A stretch of DNA of 34,665 nucleotides from Candidatus Iainarchaeum sp. (GTDB lineage Archaea > Iainarchaeota > Iainarchaeia > JAADDC01): positions 1-34,665 of the forward strand of contig JASUTF010000006.1 of assembly GCA_030445695.1 (NCBI GenBank), read 5' to 3'. Every line of letters begins with the position of its first letter. The first letter of the stretch is position 1. Below the pieces are notes generated by a model. The model saw only the letters and a program-made list of their open reading frames with translations. It was not told where the DNA came from and did no database searches. Shown here piece by piece: positions 1 to 6,117 of the stretch. The translations under genes and the position numbers were made by a program.

Positions 1-86
1 ATGAACCAGGAGTAGGCCACTACTGCGGCGGCGATGGCTACTGCCACCATAAGGACCGTGGCTATAACCGGTGATACACCTTTCAT
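1..86 (-). CDS. Type IV pilin-like / archaellin-like protein, N-terminal fragment (cut by window edge)
   Basis: Too short for the ORF track. Translating from the ATG at 86 gives a class III signal peptide: a short charged leader MKG, then VSPVIATVLMVAVAIAAAVV and an aromatic end (AYSWF). This is the N-terminus of archaeal pilins and related surface filament proteins. It would be cut by the prepilin peptidase after the G, leaving the hydrophobic helix that packs in the filament core. The start is supported by GAGGTGAT 6 nt upstream (93-100) and by a TATA box at 119-128. Only 28 codons are in the window, so pilin, archaellin and secreted binding protein cannot be told apart. Confidence 0.85.
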   Translation of the reverse strand, partial: MKGVSPVIATVLMVAVAIAAAVVAYSWF

Positions 87-118
87 CCGTAATCACCTCG
101 GCAGAAAAAGGAAAAGTA

Positions 119-128
119 CATATAAAAA
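119..128 (-). promoter_or_regulatory. TATA box of the pilin-like gene
   Basis: On the minus strand the sequence reads TTTTTATATG. Its centre is about 26 nt before a predicted transcript start near 97, giving a leader of about 11 nt that holds the GAGGTGAT ribosome binding site. It starts only a few bases after the D box of the guide RNA at 130-189, so the pilin could also be reached by read-through from that RNA. Confidence 0.6.
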
Positions 129-129
129 T

Positions 130-189
130 GTTGCTCAGTTCACCTCCTTATCATCACGGGTCAGCCTGCCCGTTCAGTCATCATCGCTC
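130..189 (-). ncRNA. Box C/D guide sRNA with a guide complementary to the 16S anti-Shine-Dalgarno
   Basis: On the minus strand all four boxes are canonical: C ATGATGA (178-184), a 13-nt guide, D' CTGA (161-164), a 3-nt spacer, C' GTGATGA (151-157), a 12-nt guide, and D CTGA (135-138). This is the standard layout of archaeal C/D sRNAs that direct 2'-O-methylation with L7Ae, Nop5 and fibrillarin. A TATA box (GGTTATAACC, 209-220) sits about 26 nt before the expected 5' end. The D guide, TAAGGAGGTGAA, is complementary to UUCACCUCCUUA. Eleven of those 12 positions match the 16S rRNA 3' end as I recall it (GAUCACCUCCUUA). The N+5 rule would place the methyl group on the C corresponding to E. coli C1535. 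No coding potential is seen. Confidence 0.9.
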
Positions 190-208
190 TAAAAAGATGA
201 AAACAAGT

Positions 209-220
209 GGTTATAACCGG
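209..220 (-). promoter_or_regulatory. TATA box of the C/D sRNA (palindromic GGTTATAACC)
   Basis: The centre is about 26 nt upstream of the predicted sRNA 5' end near 189, the usual archaeal spacing. The box overlaps the last codons of the coiled-coil gene that ends at 211, so the RNA is probably expressed independently of that gene. Confidence 0.55.
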
Positions 221-2976
221 ATCAGGGTGTAGTGCCCCTTGAAGATGGGGAGAAGGGGCTTCTTTATCTCGACAGCAAGCTCGCCTGTCTCCGCTATCCT
301 GTCCATTGCCTTCTTAACGACGTCTTCCCTTATCCCCAGCTCCTCTGCGATCTCGTCAGATCTCTTCTGCTCGCCCCTCTTCATCTTCTTAACAATCTTG
401 GCTATCTGGGCAGCAGTGGCGAGGATTAGATCGCGCTCGGCCACCGTGGATAACTCCTCCTTTGCGGCACTGCCTTTCTTCTCCTTAGCCGCGGATTCGA
501 CCTCGTCCACCTTCTTCTGCAGCCGTTTCACCAGACGCTCTATCTCCTTCATGGTCTTCGCGGTCCGTATTATGCGGTCAGAGTGGGTGGCAACGATGTG
601 CGCGTGCGGTGACCCCGTCTTCTCGGCGAGGGCTACTGCCGAGGACTTTATCTTCCTCGCGTGTGCCTCTTTGGCGTTCGCCACCGCCTTGACGTGGGTA
701 GCCGTGTGCGTGACGGGGATGACCAGACGCTTCACGTCCGAGTGGTGGTCTAGCACAGCGGCATGATGAACATTGCCCTTCTTGACCGCCTCTACCTCTG
801 CCTCCACGAGAGCACGGAGTTTCTTAATCTTCGAGCGGATCTCGTCCAGCTCGTCCGCCAGCCCTGCCTCGCGAACCTCGCGGACGTATGCCCGCAACGC
901 CTCTATATCCTTTATGATCTCCTTGAGTTCCTTCTCGTCCAGAATCGCGCGGGCGTTCTTCACGCTATCGGCAACGCTGTCCACCGCCCTGTATATGTCC
1001 TCCAGCTTCGACTTCACCGCCTTGACGTCTGCATCGGATATGACGGAAGATATCTGTGCTATCTGCTCCTCGATGTCGGCCAGTTCCCTGTTCGCTGACT
1101 TCTGATCTGCCCTGCCCTCCTCCACCGCCTTGTGGAGCTCCTCAATACGTGAGGATAACTCGGCGAGCTTCGAAGTGACGTCGTGCTTCTTGACCGCCTC
1201 CAGGATGCCAATAAGTTCCGAGTGAATGATGGATAGGGAATCTTTGAGTGCCTGCAGCTGCTTTGACACCTCGGAGTCGCGGTGCTTCCTGAGCTCGCGG
1301 GAAGCGGACTGGATCGCCTCGCGGAGGTTCTCTATCTCCTTCTCTATGTGCTTCTGCAGCTCTGCCAGCTTGGCAGGCGTTGTGGAGACGGACTCCTCCA
1401 CCTTCGCCAGATGCTCGTCAAGGGCCCGGAAGCGGGCAATGAGATCCGCCACGTCCCCCGAGTGCTTCTTTAACAGGGTGCTGTTCCTGTGAATGAGATC
1501 GGTGATGGAGACGAGCTTCTTTGACAGTTCGGACAGCTCCTCGCGAACCGCCTGAACCGTAGATGGCGTAACGTCCTCCTTCAACAGGTTCTCCAGCTCC
1601 TCCATGCGTTCGTCGATATGCTTGACGTAGTCCTCGAACAGCTTGTGCTCCGCCTCCTCCTGGGCAGAGATGTGGGCGATAGCCTCGGAAAGCGATGAGA
1701 ACATGCCCTGCAGGTACTGGTGGAGCTTTGCAATGCGCTCCTCGTCTTCCTTCGAGGCGGTGGACTGTAGCTGGTGAAGCGTCTGGATGATCTTTTCGGT
1801 GCGTTTTGCGAGCTTCTGGATTGCCTCCTTCCTCTCGTCCAGAGATCCCGCGATGGCCTGCTGTACCGCCTCAACGGCAAGGTTCAGCGACTCCAGTTCC
1901 TTCTCGAGGAGTTCGAACTGCTTCTCCATCCACTCCCTGTCCTTGTCGCGTGCGGCAACCAGTTTCTTTACCTCTGCAAGCTCCGCCTTTAGCTCATCTA
2001 TTTCTGAGAGTTTCTCTTCGACCTCCTCCACTTTCGAAACGATGGAGGTGGTACTCTTCTGGAGTTCCTCGGATATCTCCTGCGGGACGGATGTGATCCC
2101 CGTCTCCAGACGTGAGGTGTGCTCCTCGATGAGGGAAGACACGTTTTCGGGAACGTGATCCACAGCGATCACGAGGGTGTCGATCTTGGCACGAAGATCT
2201 TCAATCTCCTTCAACTGCGACTCTATGTCGGAAAGCTTAGATCGTAATTCCTCAACCGCAGATGTGATCTCAGGGAGCTTGGAACGGATCTCTTCAAGTT
2301 TCTCGGGTGTAGTGGCCACCTTACCCGTGTCCTCGGCAACGCGTTCGAGGGTCTTCTGGACCTCCTCGAGGGTGCGGACCTTTTTATACACGGCGGCCAG
2401 ACGCCGGGACAGGATCTTCGTTTGCTCGTCCATGGCTGTCTGGAGGGATGAGCGGAGCGAAATGACCTGGTCGTACATCTCTGCGTTCTTCTTGTAAAGG
2501 TCGTCAAGGCCGTCGAGCTTGTCCAGCTTCTCCGCCTGTTCCTCTAATCGCGCCATGCGTTCAGAAATGGATGGAAGAATCTCGGCGAGTTTGTCTATCT
2601 TCGGGGTAACGTCGGACAGAGAGCGTGTTACAGAGGATGAGACAAACGTCTTTAACTCTTCGATGCTGGAACGCACCTTTTCGAACTCAGGAGAGACGGC
2701 GTCCAGCTTCTTCTGGAGCTCCTCCAAAGAGCGTAGTTTCTCCTCTATCTCGGAAACGGAATGTGATATTTCCGTGAGAAGTGCCCCGTATTCCTCCTCT
2801 TCGCCAGGTTCCTGGGCCGCACGCAGGAGAAGTTCGACGAGAGCGTCCACCTTTCGCAGAAGCTCCTTGCTCTCCGCTGCAAGGCGGCGAATATCCTCAA
2901 GCTTCTCCATCTTCTCGTCTTCCTCGAGTGAGTTATAGAACTCTTCCAGTTTCAGTTCGAGCTCGTCGGAGCTCAT
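211..2976 (-). CDS. Very long coiled-coil protein with a His-rich segment and a C-terminal winged helix
   Basis: The product is 921 aa. About 700 residues are almost unbroken heptad-type Glu/Lys/Leu/Ile sequence with hardly any Pro or Gly, so a long coiled coil of SMC-arm or tropomyosin type. A His-rich stretch follows (VHHAAVLDHHSD and later HAHIVATHSD). The C-terminus looks like a winged helix (DEIAEELGIREDVVKKAMD with a strand pair after it). No signal peptide, ATPase motif or membrane segment is seen. The tracked ORF starts at 3033, but a TATA box at 3031-3040 would put the transcript start near 3008. I therefore chose the ATG at 2976 (MSSDELELK). Shape suggests a structural, cytoskeletal or DNA-organising role; function is unknown. 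Confidence 0.85.
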   Translation of the reverse strand: MSSDELELKLEEFYNSLEEDEKMEKLEDIRRLAAESKELLRKVDALVELLLRAAQEPGEEEEYGALLTEISHSVSEIEEKLRSLEELQKKLDAVSPEFEKVRSSIEELKTFVSSSVTRSLSDVTPKIDKLAEILPSISERMARLEEQAEKLDKLDGLDDLYKKNAEMYDQVISLRSSLQTAMDEQTKILSRRLAAVYKKVRTLEEVQKTLERVAEDTGKVATTPEKLEEIRSKLPEITSAVEELRSKLSDIESQLKEIEDLRAKIDTLVIAVDHVPENVSSLIEEHTSRLETGITSVPQEISEELQKSTTSIVSKVEEVEEKLSEIDELKAELAEVKKLVAARDKDREWMEKQFELLEKELESLNLAVEAVQQAIAGSLDERKEAIQKLAKRTEKIIQTLHQLQSTASKEDEERIAKLHQYLQGMFSSLSEAIAHISAQEEAEHKLFEDYVKHIDERMEELENLLKEDVTPSTVQAVREELSELSKKLVSITDLIHRNSTLLKKHSGDVADLIARFRALDEHLAKVEESVSTTPAKLAELQKHIEKEIENLREAIQSASRELRKHRDSEVSKQLQALKDSLSIIHSELIGILEAVKKHDVTSKLAELSSRIEELHKAVEEGRADQKSANRELADIEEQIAQISSVISDADVKAVKSKLEDIYRAVDSVADSVKNARAILDEKELKEIIKDIEALRAYVREVREAGLADELDEIRSKIKKLRALVEAEVEAVKKGNVHHAAVLDHHSDVKRLVIPVTHTATHVKAVANAKEAHARKIKSSAVALAEKTGSPHAHIVATHSDRIIRTAKTMKEIERLVKRLQKKVDEVESAAKEKKGSAAKEELSTVAERDLILATAAQIAKIVKKMKRGEQKRSDEIAEELGIREDVVKKAMDRIAETGELAVEIKKPLLPIFKGHYTLIRL

Positions 2977-3030
2977 TTTCTTCTTCTTTTTCGTCTCCGC
3001 GGAGGCCACGAAGAAAAATGGCATAACCCA

Positions 3031-3040
3031 CATATAAATA
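3031..3040 (-). promoter_or_regulatory. TATA box for the coiled-coil gene
   Basis: The minus strand reads CATATTTATATG in the 24-bp gap after the Dim1-like gene. The expected transcript start near 3008 excludes the upstream ATG codons at 3033 and 3024 and supports initiation at 2976 with a leader of about 30 nt. Confidence 0.5.
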
Positions 3041-3057
3041 TGTCAGAAAGGGCGAAA

Positions 3058-3747
3058 CTACCGCCCGGTGGTTTCATAAAGTTCCAGCAGTTCCCGTGGC
3101 TCCAGCTCAAAGGGCCGCCGATCGTCATCAAAACCCATATTGGACAACCGCTTCCTCTTGTTCTGGAAAATGCACTGGAGGAACCTGTAATAACCTTCAA
3201 CGTCCCCGTATTCCCGAACCCTTTTGAAGAAGAAGCCGGCCATGCTCCCGCGGGGATGCGGATAAAAAGCATCGGAGGGGAGGCGGTAAGCGTCAACAAC
3301 TTCGTAGAACGTCTGGACAAGTGCCGAAAGGGCGGAGTACTCTTTCCAGCCCGGCTCTGCAGTAACGGAAAGTACCACGCTCTCCCTTGCCACGCCAAAC
3401 ACGTGTTCAAACCCCAGAAGAACGGCTCTCGTGATGACGTCCCTTGTCCGCTCCGGGGGTGCCTCGACGAACACGTTTACACCTGAGGGAAACTCTTCGG
3501 GCTCGCTATCGGGGACGGAAACGTGCGGGTACTCCTGGCGGAGAGCGGAGCGCATGGGCTCGGCGTCCAGGGCCGTGCCACCGACGTATCTGAAGACGAA
3601 ACCGGGAAAGGCGTGGGGGAAGACGACGTCGCCGTGCCCCGCGAATTCCTCTATGAACTCGGTGTCCACGAGTACCTCCTTGCGCAGGAGAGAAGGAGGG
3701 ATACGGTATTTGATCATCAGTTTCCTCAGGTCGGGGACGAGGAGCAC
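3058..3747 (-). CDS. Dim1/KsgA (RsmA) homologue lacking the SAM-binding and catalytic motifs
   Basis: KsgA/Dim1 dimethylates two adjacent adenines near the 3' end of small-subunit rRNA. Homology is clear at both ends. The N-terminal IKYRIPPSLLRKEVLVD matches the family IKKYGIRPxKxLGQHFLVD. The block from FGVARESVVLSVTAEPGWKE through DAFYPHPRGSMAGFFF matches the family AERLVAKPGSKDYxRLS and AFYPPPKVDSAVV. The FQNKRKRLSNMG segment matches the C-terminal FxQRRKxLRN. However, motif I (EIGPGxGxLT) is replaced by FPHAFPGFVFRY and the catalytic NLPY by EAPPE. The length, 229 aa, is short against about 260-275. The locus follows the archaeal order L21e, RpoF, DUF655, KsgA, so this is the orthologue in place. 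It is intact and in frame, so a pseudoenzyme rather than a decayed gene is my reading. Confidence 0.8.
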   Translation of the reverse strand: MLLVPDLRKLMIKYRIPPSLLRKEVLVDTEFIEEFAGHGDVVFPHAFPGFVFRYVGGTALDAEPMRSALRQEYPHVSVPDSEPEEFPSGVNVFVEAPPERTRDVITRAVLLGFEHVFGVARESVVLSVTAEPGWKEYSALSALVQTFYEVVDAYRLPSDAFYPHPRGSMAGFFFKRVREYGDVEGYYRFLQCIFQNKRKRLSNMGFDDDRRPFELEPRELLELYETTGR

Positions 3748-3751
3748 GGGA

Positions 3752-4297
3752 TCACCGGCCGGGCGGGCGTGCGAAGAGATAGTACTTGCAGGGCTCTGTG
3801 AGCTCTTTCATGATGCGGTGGACGATGATGCGGACCGGGTCACCAAGCAGCGGCACCCTCTTCCTTATGTCCTCGAAGGACTTGAAGGGCTCTCGCTCGC
3901 GCTCGTCGAGGATGTGGAACAGGTGCTTCTTCCCTATACCGGGGAGGAGTTCAAGGGAGTGGAGGCGGATCGTGATGGGCCGTGCCTCGTTGAAGAAACG
4001 CACGTACTCTTCCTCTCTCTCAAGGACTATTCTCCTTATCGCCTCCTCGAGGTTGGACTTCGCAAGAGAGGTGAGATCATCGTAGCGGATCCTCCCCTTT
4101 ATGACCTGGACCTTTGGACGCTCGCCCTTCCCTATGTACAGTTTTTCAAAAATCTGGATGTCTGCACCGGGCTTTGGGACCAGTTCAAGAAGGGTATAGT
4201 ACTGAGTACCGAGAACCTGGGCGATAGGTGTAGCCCGCGGGTCTGCGGGCTTCCCCATTGGAAGATAGTCCAAGACGAGGGCGTAGTCCTCCTTCAT
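3752..4297 (-). CDS. DUF655 family RNA-binding-type protein
   Basis: The product is 181 aa. It has the DUF655 layout: an N-terminal OB/S1-like half (EDYALVLDYLPMGKP, then GTQYYTLLELVPKPG) and a C-terminal helix-hairpin-helix block (LHSLELLPGIGKKHLFHILDE, PFKSFEDIRKRVPLLGDP). The family is nearly universal in archaea and sits between rpoF and ksgA, as here. Its biochemical role is unknown; RNA binding in ribosome biogenesis is the usual guess. It lies 4 bp from the Dim1-like gene and 8 bp from rpoF, so they are co-transcribed. Confidence 0.9.
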   Translation of the reverse strand: MKEDYALVLDYLPMGKPADPRATPIAQVLGTQYYTLLELVPKPGADIQIFEKLYIGKGERPKVQVIKGRIRYDDLTSLAKSNLEEAIRRIVLEREEEYVRFFNEARPITIRLHSLELLPGIGKKHLFHILDEREREPFKSFEDIRKRVPLLGDPVRIIVHRIMKELTEPCKYYLFARPPGR

Positions 4298-4305
4298 GTC
4301 CTCCC

Positions 4306-4623
4306 CTAATCCTGAAGTGCCTCGAGAATCTTGTCATAGAGATCCTCTGTGACTCCCTCTTCCTTGGCGAGCACGGTGTAGAGGTCTATCCTGTCCCTTG
4401 GCCAGATGTTCACGATCTTTACGGCAAGTTCCTCTGAAAGACCCAGTTCAACGAGCTTCTTAACGGCATCCCTTGCCTTCTCTGCGTCCACGTGGGCGAC
4501 ACGCTTCACGTACTCCGCGGTCGCCTTCTGCTCGTATGTGGGCTCTCCCTCGATGGATGCGACGATCTCCCCTGCCTCCGGGACGGTGACGGGCTTGGAG
4601 GAAATGAGTTCCTTGCCTATCAT
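4306..4623 (-). CDS. rpoF: DNA-directed RNA polymerase subunit F (Rpb4)
   Basis: The product is 105 aa. It has the Rpb4 fold pattern: N-terminal strand MIGKELISSKPVTVPEA, then the helical HRDC-like part with KLVELGLSEELAVKIVNIWP. It pairs with RpoE (Rpb7) to form the stalk of archaeal RNA polymerase, which binds the emerging RNA and aids open-complex formation. Its start codon overlaps the end of rpl21e by 4 nt (ATGA type), so translation is coupled. This neighbourhood is the standard one in archaea. Confidence 0.95.
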   Translation of the reverse strand: MIGKELISSKPVTVPEAGEIVASIEGEPTYEQKATAEYVKRVAHVDAEKARDAVKKLVELGLSEELAVKIVNIWPRDRIDLYTVLAKEEGVTEDLYDKILEALQD

Positions 4624-4916
4624 GCGTTCACCCTCTTGAGGTGTATGGGCAGGGCAAGCACGATCTTCTCGGCGTTGCCGTCGCGTATCTTCACTTTATA
4701 CGCAGCGCCCTGGGAGCCGACCACCACACCGACGCGCCCGTTGAAGCGCGGGTGCGGGCGGCCCCGCTGGATGCTGGGATGGATGTCTATGACCACTCGG
4801 TCGCCCTCGTGCAGGATCTGAAGCATCCTGGATATGGTAACGGGCGGTGTCTTTCCTCTCCACTTCCTAAGCTTGTGACGTGTCTTCCTGTGGAATCCGG
4901 CTGTCTTGCGCACCAT
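4620..4916 (-). CDS. rpl21e: 50S ribosomal protein L21e
   Basis: The product is 98 aa, usual for the family. It starts MVRKTAGFHRKTRHKLRK and contains the conserved GDRVVIDIHPSIQRGRPHPRF and GRVGVVVGSQGAAYKVKI of the eL21 SH3-like barrel. It is the first gene of the L21e-RpoF-DUF655-Dim1-like operon. A TATA box on the minus strand at 4946-4955 lies about 34 nt upstream of the start. Confidence 0.97.
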   Translation of the reverse strand: MVRKTAGFHRKTRHKLRKWRGKTPPVTISRMLQILHEGDRVVIDIHPSIQRGRPHPRFNGRVGVVVGSQGAAYKVKIRDGNAEKIVLALPIHLKRVNA

Positions 4917-4923
4917 GGCAATC

Positions 4924-4955
4924 CCTTAAAAGATCCTTATGGGAAGGTATTAAAT
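4924..4955. promoter_or_regulatory. Divergent, interleaved TATA boxes (rpl21e operon / membrane protein)
   Basis: The gap between the two divergent genes is 47 bp. The plus-strand CTTAAAAGA (4925-4933) is 26-30 nt before a transcript start near 4954 for the gene at 4964. The minus-strand TATTTAATA (4946-4955) serves rpl21e. Each box lies inside the footprint of the other promoter, so the two initiation complexes probably exclude each other. Confidence 0.5.
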
Positions 4956-4963
4956 AGATACGT

Positions 4964-5338
4964 ATGGCATTCGGTGCGACATACGAGCTGGCCATCGTCC
5001 TCTTCGTGGTGGTGTTCGGGCTCCTGTTCCTCGTCCTCGACTGGACCTTTCTCTACCAGCCCTTCCTTGAACTGACAATATTCTTCGGGATCTTCGTGTT
5101 CCTCTACGGGTTCGCGAAGAAGAGTTACGATACGGTCTTCAGCGGTATCCTGCTCATGATTGTGGCCCTTGCAATGCTGGCAGCCCGCCCCGGGATCGCA
5201 CCTACGGCACCTGGCATGAGCACGGTTCTGAACGTCACGTGGCCCATTACAACACTCATGACGACGTTCTACTCGCTGGGTCCGATACCACTGGCCCTGT
5301 TCATCCTTCTCCTGGCATGGATCCTGTCCAGAAGTTAG
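4964..5338 (+). CDS. Small integral membrane protein, about four transmembrane helices, unknown
   Basis: The product is 124 aa and almost wholly hydrophobic. Helices can be seen around residues 8-28, 33-49, 55-75 and 97-120, joined by very short loops (one carries AKKSYDT). There is no cleavable signal peptide, no cofactor motif and no family I recognise. It is divergent from rpl21e, sharing a compact promoter region, and is followed by an H/ACA RNA on the opposite strand that begins 3 bp after its stop codon. Confidence 0.8.
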   Translation: MAFGATYELAIVLFVVVFGLLFLVLDWTFLYQPFLELTIFFGIFVFLYGFAKKSYDTVFSGILLMIVALAMLAARPGIAPTAPGMSTVLNVTWPITTLMTTFYSLGPIPLALFILLLAWILSRS

Positions 5339-5340
5339 AA

Positions 5341-5423
5341 GGGTGTGGCCGGCCCTCCGAGCGGGGGTTCATGGCGTCAGCTTACACACCGACCCTCCAC
5401 CCCGCGGCTCTTAAAGCCGGCCA
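5341..5423 (-). ncRNA. H/ACA guide sRNA (single hairpin with K-turn)
   Basis: Read on the minus strand: lower stem GGCCGGC/GCCGGCC (5416-5422 with 5347-5353), pocket strands UUUAAGAGCC and UCGGAGG, a 6-bp upper stem GCGGGG/CCCCGC, then a K-turn-like internal loop (UGGA opposite AUGAA) and an apical stem GUCGG/CUGAC. An ACA (5344-5346) lies 14 nt after the upper stem. A 14-16 nt spacing to ACA and 5-6 bp between pocket and K-turn are the archaeal H/ACA rules. A minus-strand TATA box at 5442-5452 is 26 nt before the first stem base. The RNA would guide pseudouridylation with Cbf5, Nop10, Gar1 and L7Ae. It is clearly related in sequence to the RNA at 30036-30120. Confidence 0.82.
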
Positions 5424-5441
5424 GTATCATTCTGCCACGCA

Positions 5442-5452
5442 CTTAATAATAA
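5442..5452 (-). promoter_or_regulatory. TATA box of the H/ACA sRNA
   Basis: The minus strand reads TTATTATTAAG. Its centre, near 5447, is 25-26 nt before 5422, the first base of the lower stem. The RNA would therefore start at its mature 5' end. Confidence 0.6.
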
Positions 5453-5460
5453 GGTTCGGT

Positions 5461-5769
5461 ATGCACACCCCGCAGGATTTTTACGATTTACAATCCGAAC
5501 GGCACACTGAAAAAGAGCGGTTACGTTTTCTCAACATGCTGTCATGGGGGCAGGTGAGGCGGAGCTATGGGCTGGAGATAACGAGCGAACCGGTGATGCG
5601 CGAGAAGCGTGGGCGTAAAATCGTGTTCTGGTTCCGGAGCGACGGTAATGGAACCGTAGCTGACCTTGCCGTTGTCCTCAGGAACAAGGGGGCACCCGTA
5701 GAACTTGTTTGGGACGAAAACGAGGGGTTAATAGGGATTTGCATCGACAGGAGCGCCCTCGTCTCCTGA
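5461..5769 (+). CDS. Small protein of unknown function
   Basis: The tracked ORF runs from 5239, but its first part crosses the H/ACA locus and the end of the previous gene, so I start it at the ATG at 5461 (MHTPQDFYDLQ), giving 102 aa. An ATG at 5536 is an alternative. The C-terminal half looks like a small alpha/beta domain (KIVFWFRSDGNGTVADLAVVLRN, then PVELVWDENEGLIGICI). No family is recognised. No convincing ribosome binding site or well-placed TATA box is seen, so its expression is uncertain. Confidence 0.5.
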   Translation: MHTPQDFYDLQSERHTEKERLRFLNMLSWGQVRRSYGLEITSEPVMREKRGRKIVFWFRSDGNGTVADLAVVLRNKGAPVELVWDENEGLIGICIDRSALVS

Positions 5770-5855
5770 TTCAACAACAATTACCCATCCTAAATAAATT
5801 TTTCTACATAACACGGATTCCTAACCGCCACCCGTTTTACAAGCAACAGAAGCGG

Positions 5856-6017
5856 GAAGTGGGCCCGCCCGGATCGCGAAGCCCATTTCATTGAGCCGCG
5901 AACGCGGCCACGGGTTCTACGAACCCGTACCCACAACTGAGTACAAGGGGGCCGAAGATCCCCTGAATACGAATTCGCAGCTAAATGAAATGTGCAGAGA
6001 AGTGGGCCCGCCCGGAT
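5856..6017 (-). repeat. 19-bp direct repeat of the tRNA-Val 3' end flanking a hairpin-rich spacer
   Basis: The sequence gaagtgggcccgcccggat occurs at 5856-5874 and again at 5999-6017. The second copy is the T-arm/acceptor end of tRNA-Val plus 4 nt. Between them lies a nested structure: a perfect 9-bp inverted repeat (catttcatt 5884-5892 / aatgaaatg 5984-5992) encloses several GC-rich hairpins, including a 7-8 bp one with gggttc/gaaccc arms. A duplicated tRNA 3' end is the classic scar of a tyrosine-integrase attachment site. The spacer is only about 125 bp and holds no gene. A processed non-coding RNA transcribed with the tRNA is the alternative. Confidence 0.6.
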
Positions 6018-6076
6018 TTGAACCGGGGACCTTCGCCTCGTCAAGGCGACGTCATGCCGGGCTAGACCACGGGCCC
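6003..6076 (-). tRNA. tRNA-Val (anticodon GAC)
   Basis: A full cloverleaf folds on the minus strand: acceptor GGGCCCG/CGGGCCC, anticodon stem TCGCC/GGCGA with loop TTGACGA (GAC at positions 34-36), T-arm CCCGG-TTCAAAT-CCGGG, and discriminator A. It is 74 nt, without an intron and without an encoded CCA. A TATA-like CTTAAAACATT (near 6112-6122) lies about 40 nt upstream. The gene is downstream of L10e on the same strand. The 19-nt 3' end is repeated at 5856-5874. Confidence 0.95.
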
Positions 6077-6117
6077 GCCCCATACCGGGGCAACACACCA
6101 AAGAGGAGGGAAATGTT

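Noticed and set aside
2977-3033. N-terminal extension MWVMPFFFVASAE of the coiled-coil protein as a signal peptide
   Set aside because: A TATA box at 3031-3040 puts the transcript start downstream of these codons.
3431-4309. 292-aa plus-strand ORF
   Set aside because: Antisense shadow of the Dim1-like and DUF655 genes.
5239-5460. N-terminal part of the 176-aa ORF
   Set aside because: It crosses the end of the membrane protein gene and the H/ACA RNA; the sequence is explained by these.
5856-5930. A second tRNA gene
   Set aside because: Only the last 19 nt match tRNA-Val. The T-stem 5' side does not pair and no anticodon arm folds.
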